A stretch of 64,000 bases of DNA. It comes from Glossina fuscipes. Its lineage: Eukaryota > Arthropoda > Insecta > Diptera > Glossinidae. Numbering within the stretch: position 1 is the stretch's first letter; each line of letters opens with the position of its first letter. The position numbers were made by a program, and so were the translations under genes. Location: contig NW_023998415.1 of the NCBI RefSeq assembly GCF_014805625.2, positions 11,478,839 to 11,542,838 on the forward strand. The letters run 5' to 3'. The notes beneath the pieces were generated by a model. That model was not told where the DNA came from. It did no database searches and saw only the letters and a list, made by a program, of their open reading frames with translations. Below are positions 37,331 to 48,831 of the stretch, piece after piece.

Positions 37331-39872
37331 GACATAAACCAATATCTTACGTTCGTGTTAAGTCATGTTGTTATTTTTACATTTCTTTGACGATTTTTAA
37401 GAAAAAGGTACTAGGTACGGTAAGAACTAATAAATATGAGTTACTTGTAAGGCTGTCTCTGCTTAGCAATTACACTACGAATGGGAATTGCACGCGGTTA
37501 GAACGTTCGCTGCAAGCGTTTATAAAAACTAAGGTGTAGAGGAACGGAGTTATAGACTTTTAGATGATGCTTTAGCGGATCCTTTCACTACTACGGAACA
37601 CCTAAAAATGGCGGCGCAGTGCTCGGAGCTAGGACACATGTTTTCATAGAATAAAATTGCGTAATATTATTGTGTGGGCCTAAGTGCATAAAGTGTATAT
37701 GGTTTCGATCACAGCTCAGCTAAGGCTTATAACAGACAAATTGCTTGAATTTGTATGGACTTGCAGTGGTAGACATATCAAATTTTTTTATAAAATGCCG
37801 ACGTCTCCCATCGAAAGCGGAATGCCCCTATTAGAAAGATAATAGGAACAAATAAAGATTTTCTATCACGGACGTGGTGAGATGAAACTTTCTTCAAAAA
37901 GAGCTCTCTGAAGCACTCCTCGAAAAAAGAAGTCGCCAAATGTGTGCGGATTCAATAAAGTGAAATGTTGTGAAATGCTAAACCGCTACTTTTTTGTCAA
38001 TTAGTTCTTTTAAACTTTGTAAATACTTTCCGATAAATAGGTCGTTTAATTGTGCAAATAATGTTGTGCTACGTACCACAGATTAGTGACACGGACCTAA
38101 ATAAAACCTAAATAAAACTTTCCGACTTAAATGTAAAGATTATAACACTTATCCACAAAACTTGTTTGCACGTACGCTTGGCAAGTACTCACCATAATTT
38201 CAGTTGCTCTGGGCGGGAGATTCAGTTTTTTTCGATTTGAGTTTGACTCGATTTGAGTTTCTTTACGAGATTAATAAAAACTTAGTCTCGGGTTGCTATT
38301 AAGTATTTCTTTTCGAAAGATAGTACAAATACACAAATGGAAGACGATTTGGGCACTGTGTACGAGAATTTCCACCATTACTTGCTCGTTTCGGCTTAGC
38401 TGGTGGCGAATGTTTGCAACGATCAATAGCTGTAAGCAAATGTTGTTTTAAGATCATCGAATTAAGATGAGAGAAATAGAAGAGCGTGCAAAAATGTCAA
38501 AAGAAAGTGTTTAACACATACTGAATTGAACTTTAGGCATGAGAAAGCTGGAGATATATATATATATTGCTATGCTTCAATGAGAATATTCCGCACATGT
38601 TATTAATATAAGATTTTTGCAAGTAAGACAACTCGAAAAGCTTATTTAATAGTTAAAACTCTATGTTCGAAATAAAATGGTCATCGTTAGAATAATGCCC
38701 CAGCTATGAAAAAGGATGAAAGGTTTTAATTGCAGCATTTAGTTGAGAAGAATTAACTTAGAGCTCATAATGCTGTAAGATTAAATTCTCAAGTTTCTTC
38801 CGAAGAAGCAATTGAAACCACATAAAGATAAAGGTACCGTACATGTTCAACTTGAAAACACTGCTAAGCCTTACCTTCTCAGCTCATCATGAAATCATGC
38901 AGATGAAAGAGACGTAATTGACTAGAAACCGTAGTTAAAATACCGGATGAGGTTGTCGCTGACGATTCTCTTTAAAATGCCAATTATCATATCCATGCAT
39001 CGGATGGAATGTAATAAAATTTATCAAATCATTTTTATCAATGAACTAATTCGTTTTTAAGCATCTAACATAGCATACAATATAATTGAATGGTTATGTT
39101 TAACACAACCACCATAAAAAAGAAAAAAGTTTTTGAATTGGCTTTGGTTGGGCTGTGGATTTTTGTTTGTTTGTTCTGTGTTTATATATTTAAATATACA
39201 TATATATTTTCAATTGTATTTTTATTTTTATTAACATGCATACAATTAACAAAATTATTTATTTATTTACAATCGCTTATGTATTTATTTGGAATTGTGT
39301 TTTTCTTTTTACCTTTTACTCTTTCTCTTTTTTGCATCCTTTTTATTCATTCGAAGAGTTGGTTTGAATTTTTTGCAGCCTTATAGGCGTCACGGTCAGT
39401 AAATCGAAAAATTTCAGTGAAACATAATTATGAGAGTAATGCATAAGCATATAATAATATAATATAAGTATAGTATGCGTAGGATAATGTTTTTAAATTT
39501 TGTTTTAAATTACAAACATTACTAAAAATTAAACTTTCATTTCCGTTAATAATTAACAGTCACTTATAATTTATGTGTGCTGCAAATAACAAAAGCCATA
39601 TAATTTATATATGCGGTGTAAGCTAGCGAGAAATTATGCTAATGCGAAAGATATAAGTGCGTATCGCGCAAAGTACCTCACATAAATCAATTAAAGCAAC
39701 TTTTTATGTTTAACTGAAATTACAGCTATAATCATTTATTAAGCAATACGGTCGTGTTTATAGCAACTTTTTTCTAAATTCCCAAAACAAAAAGGCAGAG
39801 TATGAAATCTCAAGCATTTGTTTTATAAGTTGACACTTGCACTTGATCTCTTTTGGGGAATTTTCTACATAC

Positions 39873-39903
<31 letters not shown>

Positions 39904-39954
39904 TTTTCTATACTGTTTTGTAAATCAATTTATAAAATATAAATTTAGATCATA
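37331..39954. other. Intergenic DNA, no gene seen
   Basis: The stretch from about 37440 to 38960 is less AT-extreme than its surroundings and could be decayed transposon sequence, but I recognise no protein motif in it. 39090-39386 is a Phe/Leu-rich frame over T-rich DNA. Confidence 0.4.
39873..39905. repeat. (TTTA)n tetranucleotide repeat
   Basis: Eight consecutive TTTA units. The 39818-40054 open frame reads through it and is not treated as a gene. Confidence 0.9.
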
Positions 39955-40048
39955 TGATACGCGCGCACCTATGTTGAAAAATCTATCGCATTTGAGATTT
40001 GAACCCGCGGCCTTTGAGTTGTTAATCGCGATTGTTTGCCTTAGATAC
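39955..40048 (-). repeat. tRNA-derived SINE-like element, copy 4 (partial)
   Basis: On the minus strand CGCGGGTTCAAATCTC (box B, about 39994-40009) is nearly canonical. The upstream GTATCTAAGGCAAACAATCG (about 40029-40048) is a weak box A. The sequence after box B (AAATGCGATAGA) is shared with copy 1. The tail could not be followed. Confidence 0.45.
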
Positions 40049-40208
40049 ATGTGACAAGCAGTTATTAACTTTCCTGCTTAACTGTAACATTTTAATAATA
40101 AGGCTTCAACCAACTAATTAAAACATTTTCAAAGAAACGTTTCAAAGAAATCTATTCCGATTTAAGGGATGATCACGGATATTAATATATCTTCTATAGA
40201 ACATTTTG

Positions 40209-40770
40209 TTATACCCATCACCGAATGATGAGAGGTACATTCACTTTGTCAAAATGCTTGCAACGCCCCAAAGGAAGTATTCGAAGCATCACAAAGGGTA
40301 TATATTCTTGATAAGCATCAAATCCTAAATCGATTTAAGCATGTCCGTCTGTATTACGTCTGCTCTAAACATTCTCCTGGCCGCAAAAATGAAGCTGTCA
40401 CTGCCACCGTTGACACAAAAATAGAACTTCTCGCACAACGCTTGCTATTGAAAATAGGTCAAATCGGTCCAAGGCCACACGCCCAGCATCGCGTAAATTG
40501 AGAACACCTCTGTTTTTCGAAAAGAATGATGGAAATGAAGATATCGCCTACAAATTTGCAAAATAATTTGGAATTGAATTAGACTTTTGAAAGGACACAC
40601 CTACAACGCCCGCGTACCTATATAAAAGTTTTATTTTGAAAATAGCAAGGGCAGCTGAGTCCACTCCATATTATAGAGCATCAAAATTTTGTTCTTTTAC
40701 TTCTTTTGTCATTTTTAGGATAACGGTGTTGGCTGTAAAAGATTCGGTCTCGAATGAATTTAATTTTCTT
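40209..40770 (+). repeat. Dispersed repeat family B, copy
   Basis: The order of blocks is: TTATACCCATCACCGAATGA, CAACGCCCCAAAGGAAGTAT, GATAAGCATCAAATCCTAAA, TTTAAGCATGTCCGTCTG, ATTGAAAATAGGTCAAATCG, GGACACACCTACAACGCCC, and the TTCTTTTACTTCTTTTGTCA terminal block. It is diverged from but collinear with the 15.7-kb copy. Confidence 0.65.
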
Positions 40771-40875
40771 AACGTTTTTGAATAAAAGGACTTCAGAAAC
40801 AATATTTTTTTTTAAGTGCTCATGAGATTCATGATTATCGCTGAAATGAAATATGTATACTAATAACCAATATTT

Positions 40876-41470
40876 TGATACCCGCAACCAAACGAGAGGA
40901 GTATATATTGACTTTGCTTTTGTAACATCCAGAAGAAACCTTTAGCGGCTTCCATTAAGCATAAATATAGTCTTAATCAGAATTATGTTGTGGATCGATA
41001 TGACCACAAATGAAGCTAACGTTTTTTAATTTCGCACAAATGTTCGAAGTTTTTGTTCGCAGTTTGATATTGAAAATGGAGCAAATTGATCGAAAGACAT
41101 GCCTACAGTACCACATAAATTGAGAAAAACTCCGTTTTCAAAAGGAAAAATAATTATTTTTTGAACAAAAGTATATAGATTTGCATGCATGTTTTGTTGG
41201 AAATCCTAAAACATTTGTACAAACATGTGTAAAAATCCCCCACGCCTACTCGTAGTGCATCAAAATTTCATTTTTTCATCAAAAATAAAATATATATTCT
41301 CAGCCAGCGATAAAAATATTCGAAATACAAAATTGGAAAAATTGAGCCACTCCTACCCAATATTATACGCTATGAAAGTTTCATTTTTTTTTTTTTTTTT
41401 GTTAGGATAAAGTTGCTGGGCATAAAAGAATCAGCGAAGCCGAATATAATTTCCTTACTTATTGTGTCTG
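40876..41470 (+). repeat. Dispersed repeat family B, second head-to-tail copy
   Basis: It starts TTTTGATACCCGCAACCAAA about 100 bp after the previous unit and keeps TTTGTAACATCCAGAAG, ATTGAAAATGGAGCAAATTG, CATGCCTACAGTACCAC and a terminal GGATAAAGTTGCTGGGCATA block. It is the most diverged of the readable copies. Confidence 0.55.
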
Positions 41471-42432
41471 AAACCTTTTTTTTTTTCTTACTTTCATCAC
41501 CTATTTATTTTCTGTTTCTCACTGAATATGTAATAAAATCCATGCCTAAGCATATCTTTCACCTTTTTAAAAAAAAAAACAATTTTTTTTTTAATGTCCA
41601 ATATTCATATGTTATCGGAAAGAGGAGCAAAAGTACGTACATGTATTGAACCACATTTTTTGTTTTCTGTGTAAAAATGTGTAAACAATTAATTCGTTAT
41701 AAATTTTTTGGTCCCCATTCATTATGTCGCCAGTGCAGATGTTTAATGTTGAAAATAAATAAATTTCCGGTTTGTTTGAATAGCCCACAGTGATAATTAT
41801 ACCATTATTGCACATCATTTAAGTGCTTTTCCTCTCCTCATCAAGTTTTTCTTATGAATCTTTATAATTTAACATTTATCAGCTTACGTAGGGTATATAC
41901 GCAAATAATACATGCATGTAAAATGCTCACATGTGTGGCAACTAAACCAAAACATTAGCAAATCTGCGCATTATCTTTTAAATGCCATTCAGAAGAATCA
42001 AGAAACTTTTAAATAAAAGACAAATGAAATTTTTATGCATACATACAAGTGCGCTTATCGTATCGACATTTATGCAACAATTATGTTATTATGTGTCCAC
42101 GTATATATAAATGCTTACAAGTGCAAGTATATAGCGCACAATACGCATATACGTTCATATATTTATGCATCATAAGTGTGAGAAGAAGAATTTTGTATCA
42201 TAATTTGATATATATATTCTGTTGTGCGCGTGTATATGTTTGTTTACTTATGTGTGTGAAGAGCAATTAAATAACAAATGCAAAAATGTGTAACAACGAT
42301 AATGCAAAAGGGAATTACGTCTGCACTCATATGTGTATACATATGCACTCTACCAAATACACACACATTTTTCCATATATCATATATAAACGAAGAGTAT
42401 ATAAATACATATTTACACATATGTATATATAT

Positions 42433-42433
42433 T

Positions 42434-42476
<43 letters not shown>
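42433..42476. repeat. (TA)n microsatellite
   Basis: About 22 uninterrupted TA dinucleotides run directly into the 28-bp minisatellite that follows. Confidence 0.9.
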
Positions 42477-42479
<3 letters not shown>

Positions 42480-42560
42480 TATATTTATATATATATTTAT
42501 ATATAGATATATTTATATATATATTTATATATAGATATATTTATATATATATTTATATAT
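42477..42560. repeat. 28-bp AT-only minisatellite, three units
   Basis: AGAT markers at 42477, 42505 and 42533 are exactly 28 bp apart. Each unit is AGATATATTT followed by alternating TA with a second ATTTAT. The copies are identical by eye, which points to recent tandem duplication. Confidence 0.85.
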
Positions 42561-44501
42561 ATCTGTGTGTGTGTGTGTATAAATGTGTATATGTGTATGT
42601 GAATATATATATATATATATATATGCACGACAATTACAGTCTTCGCTTTTCAATGTAAGAAATTCAAAGCTTATTATAAAACACTCGTACACAAACACAT
42701 AACATACATATATAATATTGTGATGCTGTCTTGTGTGTACATATATATATGTGTGTGTATGTGTGCGCGTGTACGTTGGAAACGAACAAAGGGGGTGCCA
42801 AAAAAGAAAGAGCGAGAGTAATACAATCCTTTGTTTTCCAGCTATCATAGTTAGAAATCGTACATTTACTTTATTGGTGTTGTTTGTTGCTGTCGGTGTT
42901 GAAAGATTATACGCAAGCTATGTTGACTACATAACTTATATTATGATGGACTCAAAAGGACACCGCTAGCTAGCTAGCTTTCCTACGTACGTTTATGCAA
43001 GTATATATGTATGCGCGTGTGTTTGCGTTTGCCTGTATAAACGTATAGTATTGTATTGTATTTGTTGTCAAAGTGGTTGCTGCACAATTAAGCCGATAAT
43101 AGTCAGACGAGAAGGGAGCATCACTTGAACAAACGTTTTGCCGTTTGAGTTTGAACCGAAATTAACAGATATACAGATATAATACAGTAACTTCTCTTTA
43201 AATGATTAATTAAAAATTATTTAAATCAAAGTCGGATAATTAATACAAATACATCTAATTCGCTGGATAAGAAAAACACTGAGACATTTTTGATAATCAA
43301 TGCACTAGAACATCACTAGAAAATGTACAATTTATCAGAAGTTTGCTGAGCTATAATAGATATCTACCTAAATTTTTTGTTATATTTTCACACACACATT
43401 TAATAAAAATATATGCGATTTTTTTTTTTGGTAAAGCTATACGAGATTTAATCCCCATTTAAAACTTTCCACTTCGAACCTGAATTCATAATTGATTGGT
43501 CCATTTTCATATATTCATACATTAATATATTTATAAATTTATATATTAATACATGTACATATATTAATATATGCATATATATAAATATGTTCTTAGTTAG
43601 GAAAATCAAACTGATTGGAGAGAAGTTTCATATTTAAATAATCGGCATTGTATTACTACTATTTTAATATCAGTTTGAATTGATTACTTCGCATGTGTAA
43701 ATTGAAAATAGTCGAATGATTAACGTAATCGTAATATTTGCTTTATGCAATATTCACTTAAGTGGAAACTACTGTTTTAGCTAAATGGGAAAGTAAGCCT
43801 TTACGGAGCAGAGTACTTAAAAGAAACCTCACCATTATTATTATTATACTGGATCTTAATGTTTCATTCTATTTTATACTTAAAAAATTTAGATGGGTAA
43901 CTGAATTGTTAATTATTGCATACTGAGAAAACTTCTATAATCCCTAAAAGGGATTAGAATCTCATTTATTTGTTTTAATGGCTGGCAGTTTGGATGGTTA
44001 ATCGGTCGGTTGTTTTCGTTGGTTCGCTAACGAACTTTACTTACGTATACATTATTTATTTATTGTTCATATTCTTCAAATTTCATTATCGCAGAATTCA
44101 AGTTGTACACTTCTTAATGCTACTTTTTTTTCTTACAACAAGCAACAACAAATATGAAAGCACAATTTAAACCCTAATATTTAATGATATATGATCTCTT
44201 GGATTTATGTTTATATCTGTTCTATATCTGTTTCTTTCCCTTTTATGTGAGTAACTTTTCTTAGATAGAAAGTTTGAAAATAATTTCAAAGTTTTGAACA
44301 ATCGATACCAGCAAGTTTTCAAGCTCAAAATAAAATTTTATTCCCTTTATTGTGTTTTATTTTGCTTTTAAAATTTATTCCACTTGTTAATAACTAAAGT
44401 GAGTTGTCGTAGCATTTTCAAAATTGGCATTGAAATCTAAACAAGGACGCTATACAATACCATTTGTCATTCATAGTTAAGAAAGTAACATCAAAAGACA
44501 T

Positions 44502-44540
<39 letters not shown>
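44502..44540. repeat. (CTA)n trinucleotide repeat
   Basis: Thirteen CTA units, followed by looser CTA/TTA triplets to about 44600. The opposite-strand Ser-rich and Val-rich open frames at 44477-44790 are products of this repeat. Confidence 0.9.
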
Positions 44541-45222
44541 TTGCTTGTATTAATACTACAATTGCCACCACTACTACTATTAACATTACTGTTACTACTA
44601 TTAGTGTGTATTGCAAACGCGTATAAACCTCTCCACCATGTTGGTGGATGAGTAATGTTAAACTTAAGCAAAAAAAAGAGAAGCATAAGCCATAACAACA
44701 TCGATTTGACAAAATAAATTGCTCGTGAATGTAAAAAACAAAAATAAAGTATGTAAAGCTAAATTCATATCCACCCAACCATTTTATCAACGAAAAATTT
44801 CGTGCATGAAATCCTTTTCAATTCTAAAAAGCTGTTATATTAGTTACCTAAAAATAGATGATATAAAGCTTTAACTTTGTTTTATAAATAAAATAAAAAA
44901 CAAAATATAAACACAAATGTTTTGCAAATCGGCAAGCGTTTGTGGACTAGTGATAAAACTGATATAATACATAACGCGTTTTTCAAGTGAAAGTAATCCA
45001 AAAACGTTTAAAGCAATCGGAGCCACAAATTTCATTGAAACTCATTAAATAAAGTACTGTGGGTATCAGTTTGTGGTGGCTACTATCTCGCGTTTTACTA
45101 TATGAGTGCCTTGTTGTTGTTGCATTATTTATTTGTTAAGTTTGATAGAGCGAGATCGAAAGCGATAGAGAGAAAGAAAAAGACGAAAAACGCAAATGTA
45201 TAATAGAGACGAGAACGTTACA

Positions 45223-45246
45223 TAACAACAACAACAACAACAACAA
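45223..45246. repeat. (AAC)n trinucleotide repeat
   Basis: About eight ACA/CAA units, then AATAAC variants. Purine-rich GA sequence precedes it at 45145-45215. Confidence 0.85.
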
Positions 45247-45381
45247 TAACAATAACGACAAAGAATACAACAACAATGTTTTCCATAGAAGACTAAACAT
45301 TGCCTTTAGCGAAGAACAGCAGTCGCAGCAATAATGAAACAACAATTGAACTACTATTACACACTATCACGACCATTACAG

Positions 45382-45570
45382 GACGCATATTACGTGTATA
45401 CGTTTGTGTTCGTATGTATCTCGGTTTGGTGGCTCATCTCAAAGCACCGAAAGTATTCCTAGCACAACCGTAAATATAACGGCAACTAGACAAACCGGCA
45501 ATATGACAAAATCAGACTCCACAACTGACTGGCACGCACACATATACGGGCTATTACAATACGTACATGC
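45382..45570 (+). CDS. Weak candidate exon, Ser/Thr-rich
   Basis: GACCATTACAG at 45371-45381 could be a splice acceptor. The frame that follows stays open to about 45670 and reads RFGGSSQSTESIPSTT, then VNITATRQTGNMTKSDSTTD, WHAHIYGLL before entering a TA microsatellite. The composition of the first ~190 nt is coding-like (mixed codons, higher GC than flanks), but no clear donor ends it and I do not recognise it. It could equally be non-coding DNA. Confidence 0.15.
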
Positions 45571-45574
45571 CTTC

Positions 45575-45621
<47 letters not shown>

Positions 45622-45866
45622 CATGTGCGTGCATTTGCCCATAGACACTTATATTTATGTCTATGAATGACGATATGTTCGCTCGGGAAACTATGTATAA
45701 GGCAGAGTTTCTAAACTTCTTCTGTATTGTAGCTCAGTAGTAGTGTGTTTTACTTAACTTTCCTCATTACGGGAAAACTTCTAATGCTAAGTTATCAATC
45801 CATAATATAAAATGCGCAAACGCACATGTCATATTACATGACACATTCATACATACAAACGCACAC

Positions 45867-45908
<42 letters not shown>

Positions 45909-46383
45909 ATACATATATACTGACTACTTTTACTAAAATTATATAAACATGAGAGAAATGAAAATGTTATAAAGACCGCATTAGAAAATTGGAGACCATT
46001 CCGTTCTCTTCTGAACCCAAGTTGCAAATTCTAATTAAGCCACATTCTGAAGTTGGTTTTACTATTTCCATTATAAGCGGACGGGTCTCATTATGGGGTC
46101 TATCATTACTAATCATGTGACGGTTCTTCCTCTTCTTTCGCTACAATTATTTTCTATGATATCGTGAAATATTAGTAAAGCAACTAAACAAATTATACAA
46201 TTATAAATGTATATGTTTATATACATATGTATATAGAAAAGATCTCCAATAGCAAGCATTTTCACTTAAATGGAAGGGAAAAAAAAAAGTATTCAATAAA
46301 AATTTGCTCTGAAACGAAACACATTTCGTCACAATGTGGTTGCGAATCCCTGTCATAAACTGATGAATGGAATCAAAGGATAG

Positions 46384-46635
46384 CATGAATATTTGGTTGT
46401 GGTCGTCGTTGTGACGGAAACTGCTACAGCTACTGTTGCTGCCACTGCTGAAGAGGACATCGTAACAGAAGTAGGTCAAAATGTTTATGAATTGCTTTGT
46501 GCCACCAGTGCTGGTAATATTGTGGCTGGAGCTTTTCTACCAGCAAATGGATTATTGTGCAAATCATACAAATATCGCACAAGAATCATTTACATATGTA
46601 CAAATAGCAACACTTTCAACGTCGTAGTACTCTAG
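46384..46635 (+). CDS. Weak candidate open frame of elevated GC
   Basis: The open stretch follows a TAG at 46381-46383 and stops at 46633-46635. The first half is a Val/Thr/Ala run (VVVVVVTETATATVAATAEE). It then reads DIVTEVGQNVYELLCATSAG and NIVAGAFLPANGLLCKS. GC over 46393-46560 is well above the local background. There is no in-frame ATG near the start, and no recognised domain. The GTC/GTT and ACT/GCT runs may be a decayed trinucleotide repeat rather than coding sequence. Confidence 0.15.
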   Translation, partial: HEYLVVVVVVTETATATVAATAEEDIVTEVGQNVYELLCATSAGNIVAGAFLPANGLLCKSYKYRTRIIYICTNSNTFNVVVL

Positions 46636-47724
46636 TTTAATGTCACATCAAGAAATCGATAAAAAAAAAAAAAAAAAAACTTCAAAATAATTTGTCAAAA
46701 TTTGCCATTTTTTTTTTTTTTTTCTTTTTAGATAAGCGTAAATCAAAACAAAGGAAAAATATTTATACTATAATGAAGAAAAAGAACAAAGCATTCTAGT
46801 AACTAAACACAACAAGTACTAATCTCATCGTATTCGCACATAAGTAAAACAATATTTATAAATTAACATAAAATAAGTGAAAGAGAGAATAAAAACACAA
46901 GAGTTTATGTTGCAAAATCTCTGACTTGAATCGTCGTTATAATCTATGATGTAACATAATTGGTATTATGTGAAAAAAAATAAAAAATAAATAAATAAAT
47001 AAATGATACAAGAAAAGTACTTAAACAATTTTGTCTGTTCCATTGCTACACTGACCGATTTACATTTGGCGTGAAGCTTTATTGCTCAAACTTGTTAATA
47101 ACTAAAGCTTAGAAGCATGTTCATGTGTTGCCTGAGCTTTTCTTTATGTCAAATATCACAATGAATATCAAAGGGCTTCGAAACGATGTGCAATAATCAT
47201 GCATCCGTCTTTCTCAGTTGACTTTCAAATATATTTGCATCCATCACTTGCCAAGCTTTCTTTATTACTATGAACTATTGTAGTACTAAAAAAAAAAAAA
47301 AGAAAAGATTATTGATCGAGCCCGCTAAGTACTTATACTGTTTGCAACATAAATTTGTCTTATAACTAAGTATTTAATGAGTAAATTATATTTTTTTTAA
47401 AAATTATTTGAACGGTACCTGGTACATATTATATATCATATTGAACATAAAGTTTAACATATCTTCTAAGGTATGCTACGTGCTACTCATACAATGCATT
47501 TTTATCAAAACTGTGACAATAATTTGTAACTTTTTTTTGCGGGAGGTCGAGAGAACCGCGGTATACGTTTTATGTCATCGCACGGTTCTTTTAATATGAA
47601 CAAACAAGCAGAATAAGAGTCTTTAGAAGGGATCTCAGAGCATGGTCGAACGATCCATGCGAAAAGGAATGCCATCCATTTGTCTTAACATGACTTAACA
47701 TAAAGTCATTTTCAAGGCACTCTC

Positions 47725-47806
47725 CTACGCGTCCATCACACACCCGTCAGATTGAACTCATGTGTCATCCTACGACGCAATAAAGAGGCCGACTAACTCG
47801 GCAACA
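47725..47806 (-). repeat. tRNA-derived SINE-like element, copy 5 (diverged)
   Basis: On the minus strand GTTGCCGAGTTAGTCGGC (about 47787-47804) resembles box A. GAGTTCAATCTG (about 47749-47760) resembles box B at a similar spacing. The rest is too diverged to align by eye, so membership of the family is tentative. Confidence 0.35.
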
Positions 47807-48359
47807 AAAGCGATGAATTTCAATGTCGATGCACTTTAAAATCGAGTTTGCGAAGATCGAAGCTTGTGTTTTTTTTTTTTTTTTTTTAAGGAAAAGTATT
47901 ATATACGAATATGATTTAAGACAAAAAGAACAGTAAAAGGGGAAAAATAAATTAGGAGGATAACTAGGAAAGGAAAATAATTTATTAATATCGGAATTAT
48001 TGCTTACACTTCAGGTAAGGCAAACCTTGACACGCTTGTAATGTTTAATAGCAGCAGGTCGCTCTTAGGATATAGTTGCGGTTGTGAAGTCTTGAGAACG
48101 TCTTGAGTTCGTAATAAACGCAATCACAATTTGCAGCCGAAACCTCAATATTACATCTCTCGCATTTATATTATCCGTGTAATGCGTAACAAACTTGAAA
48201 ATTATTTTAACTGTTCGTCCGCTCCGCCTGCCGCTCTTAAAATTATGAAAAGAATATAGAATTCACAGATTTAATACATTTGCTTATGGTTTAATTTTAA
48301 AAATCGACTTTATGAACCCATAGAATCTCATAAGAAAGTGAAAGTCTTAATACACATGC

Positions 48360-48831
48360 TGTTAACTAAACGAAAGTTGAACAAATTGAATGAAGTTTTT
48401 GTTTTTATTGATTATTAAAATATTGTTACAAAATGCTCTTTTTGTACTTTTTGACAAGGTTCGTGCCACTAGATCGTGAACAGCGTCGATTTTAGTTATA
48501 ATTCTTAAAAGCAGTATTGACAATGTATTCACAATGTACTTATGTTTAAAACGCTCTAATTCTTGTTCTGGTCCTGGCCGTTTGAATATTGCCATTCAAC
48601 TAACTGATGAATCGTCTCTCACGCATCTTTGGCGTCTCACTCGACTCGTTACGATTGACTCGCCTTGCTTACAACTGATTCAACTGACTATCGACTTTCT
48701 GGTCTGATTTACGATTGATTTTGCTCTCCGCAAATATTTTGCTTATATACCTTTTTACGAACAACTTACCATTACTTATATTCCTCGCGACATAATTAAA
48801 TCGATTAACTGTTAATCGGTTTTTCGCTACA
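48360..48831 (-). repeat. Possible solo LTR of a retrotransposon
   Basis: A 472-bp segment begins TG and ends CA on the plus strand (TGTTAACTAAACG ... TTTTTCGCTACA). On the minus strand it has, in order, TATATAAG (about 48743-48750), TCAGT-type initiator sequence about 30-60 bp downstream, and AATAAA (48404-48409) about 45 bp before the end. That is the usual U3-R-U5 layout. No primer-binding site, gag/pol frame or target-site duplication is visible, and no second copy occurs in the window. The call therefore rests on architecture alone. The 48362-48595 and 48669-48911 minus-strand frames lie largely inside it. Confidence 0.35.

Larger units (their letters stand above)
41471..45381. other. 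Intergenic DNA dominated by microsatellites
   Basis: TA, TG and TAC tracts dominate (42.4-42.8, 43.5-43.6 and 44.5 kb). The numerous Tyr/Ile-rich frames at 42.0-43.0 kb are repeat artefacts. No element or gene was recognised from 43.1 to 44.5 kb. Confidence 0.45.
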
